From positions 2,790,001 through 2,854,000 of the forward strand of contig OY744472.1 in NCBI GenBank assembly GCA_963556145.1: a stretch of DNA of 64,000 bases, read 5' to 3'. The translations under genes were made by a program, and so were the position numbers. Each line of letters starts with the position of its first letter. The stretch's first letter is position 1. The stretch is from Hygrocybe punicea. Taxonomy: Eukaryota > Basidiomycota > Agaricomycetes > Agaricales > Hygrophoraceae. Positions 11,442 through 20,597 of this stretch are shown piece after piece. A model generated the notes under the pieces. The model had not been told where the DNA came from. It did no database searches and worked only from the letters and a program-made list of their open reading frames with translations.

Positions 11442-14338
11442 ATGTCAACGATGCCCACGACGACAAGCCACAAACAATCTTTCTCTGTTCCAACAACTCC
11501 TGCATACTCCAACAACGGCACGACTTCTCCTGCTGCAACCCGTTCTTTCAAGGCTGATCGCTCCAGTGCGCCCCCTGTAACTCCTCAACGACTCTCCCGT
11601 GGAAATAGAAATCAATTTTGCTCCCCTCTTACGCCCGTCAGCACTTTTTCTACTCCGTACACACCTCTCAGTCTTCGTTCTTCTTCCTCGTCCAATGGCT
11701 CCACCTTGAATACCCCCGGATCTGCCTTGAGTATCAAAAGAATCAGCTTTTCGTTGTCTCCGGAAGTCAACACGAAAAATAGAGACAGGAGCCTTGCTGA
11801 TATTGCGGACAACTGGAGATCTCGTGCGAATCAGAATGGCATAAAGGTGTCATCCGTCTCCGACGATCCCCACTATGCTGATGATGAAGGTAGGAGCCTG
11901 GGTCATGCTGTCTTGACGATATATCTGACCTATATTCTGTCGTTGCTGTTCACTTTGGCGCATATATGCGCTTCAGCTAGCGACCGTGCTCTCTCCGAGG
12001 CAAACTCTTCAGAGTTTATCACAATGGAAGAAGGTCAACGGTTTCTATCTACATCCCCCTGCTCTATTATCTCAATGCCAACATTTCCATGCTTTAGCCC
12101 TTCTTCCACCCCCAGTTTTGTCCCTTCACCGCCGCGTTCGTGCCCAATCTCAAGCCAATCCACCGCGCGTTCCCCTCTCCCCACAAGTCTTGCGCACGCC
12201 TGCACGCCGAACTCTTGCGGTCCTCAATACGCCACCCCCAAAGACCCTAACCACTCAACAGCTTGAGCTAAAAGGAAGCCTCACGGATCCAGCACATACT
12301 CGTAGACGCCCTTCTTTTGGTCACGTTCGTGTTGATTCCGCTCCTGTTTTCACACCCTTAACCGTTCATCTTCAGTCAACCATGGACCTAATCGACATTG
12401 ATGAAAATGAATTCATGCCGTATCCGCAATCTTTCTGTTCTCCTGCTCGCCCAATTGGCCTCCCTCTCTCCTTTAATGACCCCTTCCACAGCCCCGCCCT
12501 TTCCACCATCACAGAGTACGAGCCTCACCATTTCCCCGGATTCAACATCCTCCCTCAACCACGACCGCAACTTCACGATAACTATCACGACACAGTCCAA
12601 GCTAGCAGCCAAATTGATGCCTCATCATGCTCGGTCTGTGGTCGCTCTTCAGGCGCTCTTGCCATCCTTGAACCCTGTGGACACCCTCTCTGCTCGGCGT
12701 GTCTCACGAGCGCACTCAATATTGTGGGTGAGAAAGACATGGAGTGCGCGGTGTGCAAACTGGGGGTGGAAGATTTCCATTTGCAAGGTCCGACGGGATG
12801 TTCTCAGTCGGCTGCAACTACCTCTAGTGCTAAAACGACCAACCCCGTTGAAGTCGAGATGGATATGAGCGGGCAAAGCTTCCTCGAGTCCTTGGTCTCG
12901 CCTACGTCGTCTCCGCAGCGAAGCCGCAAATATTTAAGCACCAATGAAGGGAGCTTAGGCTTGCTCCAGAGCGCATTTGAAACAGAGCGTGGTGATTTCT
13001 TCGAAGGTGCCATGAGGGCGTCGACACCCGGGCCGGGTTGGAAGGCGGGTAAGGAAAATGCTGTGTTGAGGGTGGATAATGTTCCTTGGGTTCGTGTTAT
13101 GCTGTCTCTTTCCAGGTCGACTTCATCTGACCGATGTGTATGAGCAAAGGATATCACTCCCCCGGTAATCACATCCTGGCTCAAACAACCAGTCACTCGC
13201 GTACATGTCTTGCTTGATGGCAAGGGTAAAACCCTGAGTCACGCATTCGTGGAAGTCGCCGATGAGGAGGTGGCGAAGGCCGTCTTGAGAGGTGCACAGA
13301 ATTCGGTGCTTGGGAAAGGAAAGCGGGCCCGAGGTGTGACTGTGACCATGAGTGGACAAGAGGAGTTGATGCGGGCCGTGAGTGATTCCAATCGCATGGT
13401 CTGGAGTGTGTATGACAAGTTTGCCGTAAATAGCTCTTCCCGTCATGGAGAGGAAATTTTGATGGTTCAAGACCCTCACTTGCGGCACTTGATAGCCAAC
13501 GCGTCATTTCGACGTTGGAGACAGGGTTGATGTCCGAGGGGGAGCTTACTTCATTGTTGCATCTTATCCGATCACCAGACGTATGGTTTCTCCATCCAGT
13601 TTTGTTCACCACTGTTGACTACCTTAGATAGTCTCATTTTCTCAAAGTGCCCTCGCTCCCTTTCTATTCTCTCGTCAGCATCCTCTCAAAATTCCCCGCT
13701 GATGTAGATAGTAGAGTTTTTTGGTCAGGGGCCTTGAGGGATATGTTGTATGGTAAGTGTCCCCTATGGTGCACCTCGTTATGGTCTGCTAATGTGGCAT
13801 AGATATCACATTTAGTGGGTTCTCGCACTTTGATGATTGATGGTTAATCGAGCTGAAATGCGGAAATAGCCGCCGTCCAAATATTGGTTTCCCGTATCAC
13901 CCGAAATGCTGGTGCGGGCGACCTCGAACTACTTTCCCCACTCGTTATTGCTGGTATGCAGTGTCAAGGTCCGTGATATAATTTTAACTTGGCATCTGGC
14001 TTATCTTGACGATGTCACTTCCAGCATTTACCTCTCAGCAGATGAACAAACTCTCCTTGCTCCTCGATTCTGCCTCCCTTCCGAACACCTCCGTGGTTTG
14101 CGCGAATTCTTCCTCTACGGATACTCGCACGTCCGACCGTGGTACCCACTCCGTTAACAGTATTAACCAACCCATCCTTGTACACACCGTTCGCGTTGAT
14201 GGCGACAGCGGGGCCAAGGTGTGTCAGTACCAGGAGTTCGGACTCTCGAAGGATCCCCTCGGAGCACTGGCGAGAGAGTTTGGTGTGGAGACGCAATTGG
14301 TGCAGGCACTTGCGCAGAGACTTTCCGGCATCTTCTAA
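11442..14338 (+). CDS. RING-finger and RRM domain protein, function unknown
   Basis: Nine exons are read: 11442-11889, 11977-12033, 12098-13089, 13150-13377, 13434-13580, 13632-13752, 13803-13814, 13870-13953 and 14025-14338. They sum to 2403 nt, giving 800 aa. The first 300 or so residues are Ser/Thr/Pro-rich and look disordered, with several TP and SP sites. A C3HC4-like zinc finger follows (CSVCGRSSG, then LEPCGHPLCSACL, then CAVC), consistent with an E3-type RING or a RING-like fold. Next comes an RNA-recognition motif whose RNP2 strand is LRVDNVPW and whose RNP1-like strand is GKTLSHAFVEV. The motif LFPSWRG follows, then a helical C-terminal region. RING and RRM in one chain suggests an RNA-linked ubiquitin ligase or an RNA-binding regulator (inference). 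I cannot assign a named orthologue. Exon 7 is only 12 nt. Confidence 0.85.
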
Positions 14339-15020
14339 GTCCGGACTCGATTTTCCTACTGCAATTCCAGAGGAAGAACTTTTCATATGGTGAGGTAACA
14401 ATAAATTAGAAGGATCAACAATTGTCACTGTTAGCTTTCGGTGTTTCCGGTTTCGTTATCTTCCCCAGTTGTTCAGTTTCTCGTTCACCACCCATCCTGG
14501 GCTTCCATATTGTTCTGGCTCGCTCTGGATTCGCAACTGCTGTCGCCTATTCCAAGTTGTTCTTATCGCATTCTGTCACGGTTGTCTAGGTTTGTACTTG
14601 TCACTGTATGGATGTTAGTAATGCCGTAAACCTACGGCCTCAGGCCTGTGAATGGCGGGACGGCAAGTAAAGTCGGGTCTGCCAATCGACGTTACCAGTC
14701 TGAATCCGACGCATACAAATTGAATTGTTATCCAGAACCATTTGGGCTAAATCAAAATTGCAGACTTGCCATGGAGCATTTGCCCTCGGACTTTTTGTAG
14801 GCTATTTGTAGTCCCGATCGGTGAAAATAAAAATTCATTTGTCATTCACCACTCTGTAAGGGTTTCGAGAAGCCGGGAGGGACATCTAACATTTCGGAAA
14901 GGTGAGGGAGGACGATTTGACAATTTTAAATAATGTTAGAATGTTGAACCCAATATTCAAAAATAGTTTCAAAATGTGACTGGATATCTGTCAATATTCA
15001 TGGATTGGCCTCGGTGACTA
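14339..15020. other. Intergenic region, no gene seen
   Basis: This AT-richer stretch lies between the RING-RRM gene and the Ngaro-like element. Short open frames (for example 14441-14629) show no family features. The distal part was the 3' flank of the helicase gene before the Ngaro-like element inserted. Confidence 0.5.
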
Positions 15021-15040
15021 ATTAGTTATCTTTGTTAAGA
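15021..15040. repeat. 20-bp direct repeat, left flank of the Ngaro-like element
   Basis: The 20 bases directly before repeat A1 are identical to the 20 bases directly after repeat B2 (20578-20597). They behave as a target-site duplication. The right copy contains the stop codon of the minus-strand helicase gene. Confidence 0.9.
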
Positions 15041-15250
15041 TAGCGGTTTGACGTCGCACGAGCTTGCAAGTGCAAGTAGAGCTAGGGCTTTGTAAGCGGA
15101 TTCAAATAGACTAATTGCTCGCGAGAAGGATTGATGCGAGCGACCTTATATACCGAAAGCCCCCGTTCTCCCTTTCTCATTCTTCTTCGTCTCTTTTCTC
15201 CCCTTCTTTCCTCTTGTCCTTCTCAGTATCAGTCTCATTCATTTTTACAA
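15041..15250 (+). repeat. Ngaro-like split direct repeat A1
   Basis: This 210-bp sequence begins TAGCGGTTTGACG and is repeated at 20146-20355. It carries the presumed promoter (TATA-like motif near 15148) and the start of the transcribed region, ending about 40 bp before the gag start codon. Confidence 0.93.
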
Positions 15251-15290
15251 TTTCCTGTTCACCACTTGTCTTTCGTTTTCCACCTTCCTC

Positions 15291-16580
15291 ATGACCATGA
15301 CTTATGGCCCTCCTCCCCCCGCTACTGATAAGGATATCTCCTCCCTCAACGCCGATTTGTCAAATACGGCCGAATCTACCATCAGGGAGAATGAGGCTAG
15401 GAAGTCTCGCAACGCCTTACGCCAGACTCAGCGCGATGATCCCGATTTCCTTCTCGTTATTGACGATGATGAACCCTTATTAGATGTCGCTGGCGCGGAT
15501 ATCGGAGACGACACGACACCTCCCTCCCGACCTTCCACCCCTCTTCGCACTCCCGACATGAACTCTATTCTCGCAGCAATCATGTCTATGACTCCGCGTT
15601 CTCGTCAGGCACTTGCCTTGCTCTGCGACGACACCTCCGACAAAACCGGTCCTGACCCTGGGAAGCAACCCCCTCCGAAGATCATCTTCTCATCCGACAA
15701 AGAACGCCCGAACCCTTCTCGCACTTCTGTCTCCTTTGTAGTTCACCCCCTCATAGTCAAACTTGCTGAAACTAGTTTCCATATCCCCCTCTCGATGTTC
15801 ACTTCTGCATCCACAGATTTGTTGTGGAAAAATTCCGCTACCCTTTCCACGAAGAAGATCATGCTGCCCTCCGGTGTCAAATACACCATTGTCGATCCTG
15901 CACAATTTCCCAATGAAGACGAGATACTCATTCCCGAATTCCATGAAGCTTATCAAAACCTGCTGGAATTTCAGAGGCAATATGGTGACGAAAAATTTTA
16001 CCAACGCTCCTACAATCATTATCATTTCCTCTGTTCCACCGCCCATTTTTCACAGAATTTTCGAGCTATCAGAAAATTTGACAAGGACGTGCGCCAAGAG
16101 GCCGCCTACGATCCGAAGGAGTTCAGCGAAGAGCTTTATCTGATGAAATTCGAAGTTACCAAGGCTGAGGTCTTCCGCGAAGAGCAGTGCGAGGAGATTG
16201 ATCGCTTACGGCGAGGCCTTACTGGCCCTGAACGTACTGACAAGCTTCGGGACCGTCCCCATCCATACCCCTCCCCTGGTGGTTCAGTGGATCCGAAGCC
16301 CTTTTCATCCGGCAAGGCCAGTCCCACCGTCACCGTCACTTGCCTCATTTGCGGACGGCCCGGTCACCGATTCACTACTTGCACTTACACCTCGACAGAG
16401 AAGGGCTCGCAGGTCTGGGCCAAATGGTTCAACAAGACCTTTACCGCTCGTCTCTCCGGCTCGCTCCTCTGCATCAACTGGAATATCTTCGGCAAATGTT
16501 CCAAACCCCATCCCTCCCATCATGCTTGTTCCATTTGCGGCCTTACCGACCATCACGCCAGTTCCCGTTCCTGCACTTGA
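15291..16580 (+). CDS. Gag-like protein of the Ngaro-like element
   Basis: A 429-aa frame directly downstream of A1, the usual gag position. It shows an acidic N-terminal part, a central globular region and a C-terminal cysteine/histidine cluster (CLICGRPGHRFTTC, then CINWN, then HHACSICGLTDHHASSRSC) resembling retroviral-type zinc knuckles. It probably packages the element RNA in the cytoplasm (family knowledge). Its 3' part overlaps the RT frame, which is read in another frame. Other ATGs exist close downstream, so the exact start is not certain. Confidence 0.8.
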   Translation: MTMTYGPPPPATDKDISSLNADLSNTAESTIRENEARKSRNALRQTQRDDPDFLLVIDDDEPLLDVAGADIGDDTTPPSRPSTPLRTPDMNSILAAIMSMTPRSRQALALLCDDTSDKTGPDPGKQPPPKIIFSSDKERPNPSRTSVSFVVHPLIVKLAETSFHIPLSMFTSASTDLLWKNSATLSTKKIMLPSGVKYTIVDPAQFPNEDEILIPEFHEAYQNLLEFQRQYGDEKFYQRSYNHYHFLCSTAHFSQNFRAIRKFDKDVRQEAAYDPKEFSEELYLMKFEVTKAEVFREEQCEEIDRLRRGLTGPERTDKLRDRPHPYPSPGGSVDPKPFSSGKASPTVTVTCLICGRPGHRFTTCTYTSTEKGSQVWAKWFNKTFTARLSGSLLCINWNIFGKCSKPHPSHHACSICGLTDHHASSRSCT

Positions 16581-18442
16581 TCTCATCAAAGATCGCATAG
16601 TTACGCCTTATTCTTACGCAGCCTTTGAATCCTCCCTACGCGAGGCTAATCTCTCTCATCAGTACCCGGACCTCGTGCATAAACTCAGATACGGTTTCCC
16701 TCTTGGCGATCTCGAACCATTAACTTGTACTTATACACCTCCCAATCACGCCTCTGCATATGAGCATCAGAACGATATTCTTTCTTACTTTAATGATGAA
16801 ATCTCCTTGGGTCGAATGTCCGGTCCCTACACGCGGGAGGAAGTCGAGAACATCCTCGGCGGCCCCTTCCGCTCCTCCCCTATTCAGGTGCATGTTGTTC
16901 CTGCAGAGGGAGACAAGCCCGGCAAGAAACGGATATGTCGGAACCTGTCCTTCAAGGGTTCTCCACGCACCTCCGTCAACGACTAGCTTGACTCCGACGA
17001 TTTCCCCACGCGATGGGGCACCGCCCAGGTCATGGCGGATATAGTGAGTCGCCCCCTCCCTTTTTCCCCTCCACCCCACTTTCTCTACTCTGTCGCGCTT
17101 GCGGCAGACTTCCTTTTCTTTTCAAACCTCTCCGTCACATTCTGTGCTTCACATCAAGCGCTGGCTTGGTTACGTTCGAGCGCCGGCTCGTTCCCCCCTT
17201 TACTGTTCCAACTCCCCCTTGAGCCACGAACTCTGTCCTTACGCATCTCCCTGTCAGATTGCCAGTGCGCCCGCTGGGGCTCAAGCTGCGGCGCTGGACA
17301 TCTCCGCCGCATACCGCACCATTCCAGTTTGGCCCCCTCACAAAGCCTTTTTAGTCGTGAGTCTCTCCGACTCCTTTTACATCGACCACAATATCATATT
17401 CGGATTATGCACGGCTGGCGGCCTCCAAGGTGAGGTCGCCGATGCCACCCTTGACGTCTGCGTGCATCGGGGCATCGGCCCAATGATTAAATGGGTCGAC
17501 GACATCGTCCCTTTTCGTTTCCCCGTTGGTGGTGACGGTGTTTCATCCCCCTACATTTACTCTTACGACCTTTCTTCCATGAAAGGCCGTATTGAGGATC
17601 TCGGTGTCCCGTGGCACCCCACTAAGGGCCAGGATTTTTCTTTTTCTGTTTCCTACGTCAGCTTCCTTTGGGATATTCCCGGGCGATCTGTTTCCCTGAC
17701 TGACGTTAAACGTTTAAAATTCAAGAAGAAAGTCGACCTCTTCCTCGATCTCTTCACGAACCAGCGCGTGCCCGAGAAGGAAGTTCTCAGCATCAGCGGC
17801 TCTCTCTCGCACATAGCCTTTGTTTATACGTCTGGCCGCTCCTACCTTTCCTCCCTCTACACATTCTCCTCCACCTTCACCAACAAGTTCTCCCCCCGCT
17901 GGGTCCCCGCTTCGGTCATCTCGGATCTCCGGCATTGGAGCCTCCTTCTCGACTCCTCCGTCTCCCGCTCACTGGCCCCCAAGGCCCCCCTGATTGACCT
18001 CGACATTTGGGTAGACGCTTCCTCCAGTTGGGGGGTTGGCGTTCTCATACAAGGTGAATGGGATGCCTGGAAGCTGAAGGGCAACTGGAAAGGTCCCGGC
18101 CGTGACATCGGTTGGCTCGAGGCCACTGCAGTCGAATTTGTATGCCTCATTATTGAGGCGAGGGGTTTCCGCAACACAGATGTGTTGATCCGCAGCGATA
18201 ACATGGGCGTTATAGGTGCCTTCACCAAAGGCCGTGGCCGAAACTTCATGGTAAACCTCTCAGTCCGCCGGACGGACCTCCTGTTGGTTGACAACAATCT
18301 CACACTTTCCCTCTATTATGTCCAATCTGAGGAGAACCTGGCGGACCCCATCTCACGCGGCGTTTTGGGCCCCAAGTCTCTCCGGTCCCCGACTGTCATA
18401 TCGCTCCCATGCGAAATTTCCAATTACTTCCTCCATGCTTAG
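16198..18442 (+). pseudogene. Reverse transcriptase-RNase H of the Ngaro-like element (in-frame stop)
   Basis: The frame opens inside gag. Recognisable RT sequence runs from about 16570, through KKRICRNLSFKGSPRTSVND, to an in-frame TAG at 16984-16986, and then LDSDDFPTRWGTA. An intron (17044-17257, GT-AG) restores the frame into IASAPAGAQAAALDISAAYR, where motif A carries the first Asp. Motif C is WVDDIVPF. RNase H follows (DIWVDASSSWGVG, then WLEATAVEF, then IRSDNMGVIGAF). The stop replaces one codon in a conserved stretch and would truncate the enzyme unless it is read through. The frame ends TAG at 18440-18442, overlapping the ATG of the recombinase. Confidence 0.85.
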
Positions 18443-19739
18443 CACAATCTCTACATACGCGTTGGCCCGTGCCGACGTGACCCCGTTGTCATCGCCCTTT
18501 CAGACTCAGCTGGTCCGGAGTGTTCGACTGGGCGTGTCGCAGGCTTCAGGCGGTCGAATCGATAAAAAACCAAGAAAACCCAAGAAAGGCTGTCAGTATG
18601 CCCCCTCCTCGTTTCGTCCTTTTGTTACTGCTAGCAATCGTCTTCTCGCATGGCATACGCCCTTTACCTCCTCTTATCATGATTCTTTATGTTCTGAGCT
18701 CCCCCCTCATGCCATTTCGCGTCTCTTCCAAGTTTTACTTCTTTCATTAGATGAAAATACACGTTCTGTTTATGGCGCAGGCCTCCTTCGTTTTACACAA
18801 TTTTGCGATGATATGAGAGTCCCTGAAGCTAAGCGCATGCCTGCCTCGGAAGTTTTGCTTGCAGCCTTTGCAGCCACGGGTGCTTCCAAAGTCTCGCGTT
18901 CATGTGTCGACTCCTGGCTCGCCGGCCTCCATTTTTGGCATCTCTTCAATGGTGCACCATGGCACGGCACTGAATCCGAGCTGCTCGCGAAGGTCCGGGT
19001 AGGTGTTTCCAAGCTCGTTCCGACCTCCTCCGTTCGTCCCAAACGTGCCCCCGTCACCATCGAACACATGCACGCGTTGTACAAATCCCTTGATTTGACC
19101 AATGCCTTCGACGCGGCGGTTTGGGCTTGTGCCTGTATTGCCTTCTGGTGTTGCTGCAGACTGGGCGAGCTGGTGATACCTAGTCCTGGCATCTTTAACC
19201 CCACCAAACACGTCTCCCGAGGCACTTCTATTCGCTTTGACCGTGTCAGAGCTGGCCCCGAACACGCTACCTTCCACATACCCTGGACTAAGACCACGAA
19301 GGAGCTCGGTGCAGACATCTCAGTCACTTCAATATCAGAACCCTCCAACCCCCTTGCTGCCCTTCGTCATCATCTCAGCGCCAACTCGACTGTTCCGCCA
19401 GACGCCCCCCTCTTCGCATTTGAAACTGCCGATGGTGGCTGGGCCCCGCTTACTCGTGACTGGTTCCTTGACTGGGTCAATGGGATTTGGAAAAAGGAAG
19501 GTTTGCTGGATGTGTTTGGGCACGGTTTCCGGATAGGCGGCGCTACTGAACTACTATTGAGGGGCACTCCCCCCGATGTGGTGGCCACTCAGGGCAGATG
19601 GAAATCTCGTGCTTTCTTGGACTATTGGCGTAAGATAGACGCTATTCTTCTGACCTTCATCTCCCAATCCTTTTTCGCTTCACGTTTCGCTTTGTTAACT
19701 TCTTCCATGGCTCATTTCCGTAAAAAATATCATCTATAA
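18435..19739 (+). CDS. Tyrosine recombinase of the Ngaro-like element
   Basis: A 434-aa frame whose ATG overlaps the RT-RNase H stop codon (ATGCTTAG), which suggests coupled translation. The phage-integrase-type fold is visible: a SAM-like N-terminal half (ENTRSVYGAGLLRFTQFC), then the catalytic Arg in CCCRLGEL, the HGFRIGGATELLLRG box carrying the His and second Arg, and the nucleophilic Tyr in FLDYWRK. These enzymes integrate a circular DNA copy without a DDE integrase (family knowledge). No break is seen in this frame. Confidence 0.92.
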   Translation: MLSTISTYALARADVTPLSSPFQTQLVRSVRLGVSQASGGRIDKKPRKPKKGCQYAPSSFRPFVTASNRLLAWHTPFTSSYHDSLCSELPPHAISRLFQVLLLSLDENTRSVYGAGLLRFTQFCDDMRVPEAKRMPASEVLLAAFAATGASKVSRSCVDSWLAGLHFWHLFNGAPWHGTESELLAKVRVGVSKLVPTSSVRPKRAPVTIEHMHALYKSLDLTNAFDAAVWACACIAFWCCCRLGELVIPSPGIFNPTKHVSRGTSIRFDRVRAGPEHATFHIPWTKTTKELGADISVTSISEPSNPLAALRHHLSANSTVPPDAPLFAFETADGGWAPLTRDWFLDWVNGIWKKEGLLDVFGHGFRIGGATELLLRGTPPDVVATQGRWKSRAFLDYWRKIDAILLTFISQSFFASRFALLTSSMAHFRKKYHL

Positions 19740-19831
19740 ATTGTCCCCTGTCCCCACAACACACTTCTCTCTCTTGCTCCGCTTTGTTTGGGTGTCGTCT
19801 CGGTGAAGTCGACAGTTGTGAGCTACGCTCG

Positions 19832-20012
19832 TTTTGGTGCTTGTCCCCTTCAACCTCGATTCTTCGGACAAAGTCCTTCCAATTTGCTCACTCAAGGATC
19901 TCGAAATACATTATATGTGATCGACAAAACGCTTTTCTCTCTTCCCTTCAACACTTCCATATTCCGAACCCTCCTTGCGTTTATGTTTCTCACCTATAGA
20001 ACCTCCCCTTCA
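19832..20012 (+). repeat. Ngaro-like split direct repeat B1
   Basis: A 181-bp sequence (TTTTGGTGCTTGTCC to ACCTCCCCTTCA), repeated at 20397-20577. The 133-bp spacer to A2 holds a short inverted repeat: ATCCCGAGCG near 20046 and CGCTCGGGAT near 20101. Confidence 0.92.
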
Positions 20013-20145
20013 TTTCGATCTCCTTCTCCCAAATAACAAAATGAGATCCCGAGCGTCTGCTCGATTTTCAATACATTTGTCCTCGTAATACACTTGCCAT
20101 CGCTCGGGATTCTCCCCCATCTATGGTAACGAGCAATTACAAAGC

Positions 20146-20355
20146 TAGCGGTTTGACGTCGCACGAGCTTGCAAGTGCAAGTAGAGCTAGGGCTTTGTAA
20201 GCGGATTCAAATAGACTAATTGCTCGCGAGAAGGATTGATGCGAGCGACCTTATATACCGAAAGCCCCCGTTCTCCCTTTCTCATTCTTCTTCGTCTCTT
20301 TTCTCCCCTTCTTTCCTCTTGTCCTTCTCAGTATCAGTCTCATTCATTTTTACAA
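20146..20355 (+). repeat. Ngaro-like split direct repeat A2
   Basis: Second copy of A1, same 210-bp length, placed between B1 and B2 as expected for a Ngaro-type terminus. Confidence 0.93.
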
Positions 20356-20396
20356 CCCACCCACCATCCCATATCCTATCCATGTGTTAGTGACGC

Positions 20397-20577
20397 TTTT
20401 GGTGCTTGTCCCCTTCAACCTCGATTCTTCGGACAAAGTCCTTCCAATTTGCTCACTCAAGGATCTCGAAATACATTATATGTGATCGACAAAACGCTTT
20501 TCTCTCTTCCCTTCAACACTTCCATATTCCGAACCCTCCTTGCGTTTATGTTTCTCACCTATAGAACCTCCCCTTCA
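20397..20577 (+). repeat. Ngaro-like split direct repeat B2
   Basis: Second copy of B1, 181 bp, forming the right end of the element. The next base starts the 20-bp flanking duplication. Confidence 0.92.
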
Positions 20578-20597
20578 ATTAGTTATCTTTGTTAAGA
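20578..20597. repeat. 20-bp direct repeat, right flank of the Ngaro-like element
   Basis: Identical to 15021-15040. On the minus strand it encodes the last residues (LNKDN) and the TAA stop of the helicase gene, so the insertion kept the host stop codon intact. Confidence 0.9.

Larger units (their letters stand above)
15041..20577 (+). mobile_element. Ngaro-like tyrosine-recombinase retrotransposon (DIRS order), 5537 bp
   Basis: The element has the split-direct-repeat layout of Ngaro elements: A1 (15041-15250), coding region, B1 (19832-20012), A2 (20146-20355), B2 (20397-20577). Both pairs have identical lengths (210 and 181 bp) and look nearly or fully identical. It encodes a gag with zinc-knuckle-like cysteines, RT plus RNase H, and a tyrosine recombinase in place of an integrase. 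No methyltransferase domain is seen, which fits Ngaro better than DIRS1. A TATA-like TTATATAC lies in A1 and A2. The RT frame has an in-frame TAG at 16984-16986, so this copy is probably not autonomous. A perfect 20-bp duplication flanks it. Confidence 0.9.

Noticed and set aside
14441..14629. 62-aa frame downstream of the RING-RRM gene
   Set aside because: No ortholog-like features; probably 3' UTR or intergenic sequence.
15291..19739. Crypton or DIRS1 identity for the Ngaro-like element
   Set aside because: Cryptons lack RT; DIRS1-type elements have inverted terminal repeats and a methyltransferase domain, whereas split direct repeats without a methyltransferase are seen here.
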